Below, one piece after another: positions 63,817 to 64,000 of a stretch of 64,000 nt of DNA (position 1 is its first letter; every line of letters begins with the position of its first letter). The DNA comes from Osedax fenrisi (taxonomy: Eukaryota > Annelida > Polychaeta > Sabellida > Siboglinidae): NCBI GenBank assembly GCA_964019155.1, contig OZ025242.1, forward strand, positions 61,356,500-61,420,499, read 5' to 3'. The position numbers were made by a program, and so were the translations under genes. The notes below the pieces were generated by a model, which saw only the letters and a program-made list of their open reading frames with translations, had not been told where the DNA came from and ran no database searches.

Positions 63817-64000
63817 TTAATTTTAGCATAATTATTTGAATATAATTTTAGATAGTAAAGTAGTCAATATAATATCAAAACACTAGTAATTAAATAATAA
63901 TTATTTAATGTTGCATTATGCAACAGCATATAATATAATGTATACATTAATTTAGATAATTCAAGATATACACAATATCACATTTTTATTATAATATAAT

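Overview
The window is nuclear DNA from an animal of unknown lineage. It is very A+T rich by eye and dominated by transposable elements. Metazoan origin rests on two spliced genes I could model on the minus strand: a complete BANF1 (barrier-to-autointegration factor, 2 exons, 89 aa, the normal family length) at 17,417-18,245, and the 3' part of TTC17 (17 exons, about 750 aa, through the stop codon) at 45,440-62,434. In both models the exon phases join without a break. TTC17 exons are clearly richer in G+C than their surroundings. I cannot name the organism.

Layout: 1-17 kb is repeat debris. It holds an L2/CR1-like LINE fragment at the left edge, a near full-length but decayed L2-like LINE (3.9-7.25 kb), and a 5'-truncated RTE-like LINE (7,266-9,408) inserted next to its 3' end with a perfect 12-bp target duplication. 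MITEs and (TA)n tracts follow. BANF1 sits at 17.4-18.2 kb. From 18.3 to 23.4 kb there are TA-target MITEs, a duplicated repeat family and an antisense L2-like fragment whose uninterrupted site is present elsewhere in the window.

From 23.67 to 37.88 kb lies a nested palindromic complex: outer inverted repeats of about 1.35 kb, inner inverted repeats of more than 2 kb, a second L2-like LINE copy with a long open frame, long CA/TG and TA microsatellites, a remnant exon encoding a Cys/His zinc-binding tail in both inner arms, and two tiny hairpins of one family, each with its own 6-bp direct repeat. From 38.12 to 40.95 kb is an almost whole hAT element with a decayed DUF4371/hAT transposase. From 41 to 44.7 kb there are TIR elements.

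From 45.44 kb to the right end is TTC17, transcribed right to left. Its introns carry microsatellites that are pyrimidine-rich on the transcribed-RNA sense, MITEs, a large palindrome next to a 200-N assembly gap, and unusual 5' splice sites dominated by GTTAGT. The first exons of TTC17 (about 400 residues by comparison with the vertebrate protein) must lie beyond the right edge.

The genes do not form a pathway. BANF1 acts in nuclear envelope assembly and chromatin binding, and TTC17 in actin organisation and ciliogenesis. The most unusual signals are the mobile mini-hairpins, the nested palindrome complex, the set of related MITEs with differing internal motifs, and the GTTAGT donor bias.
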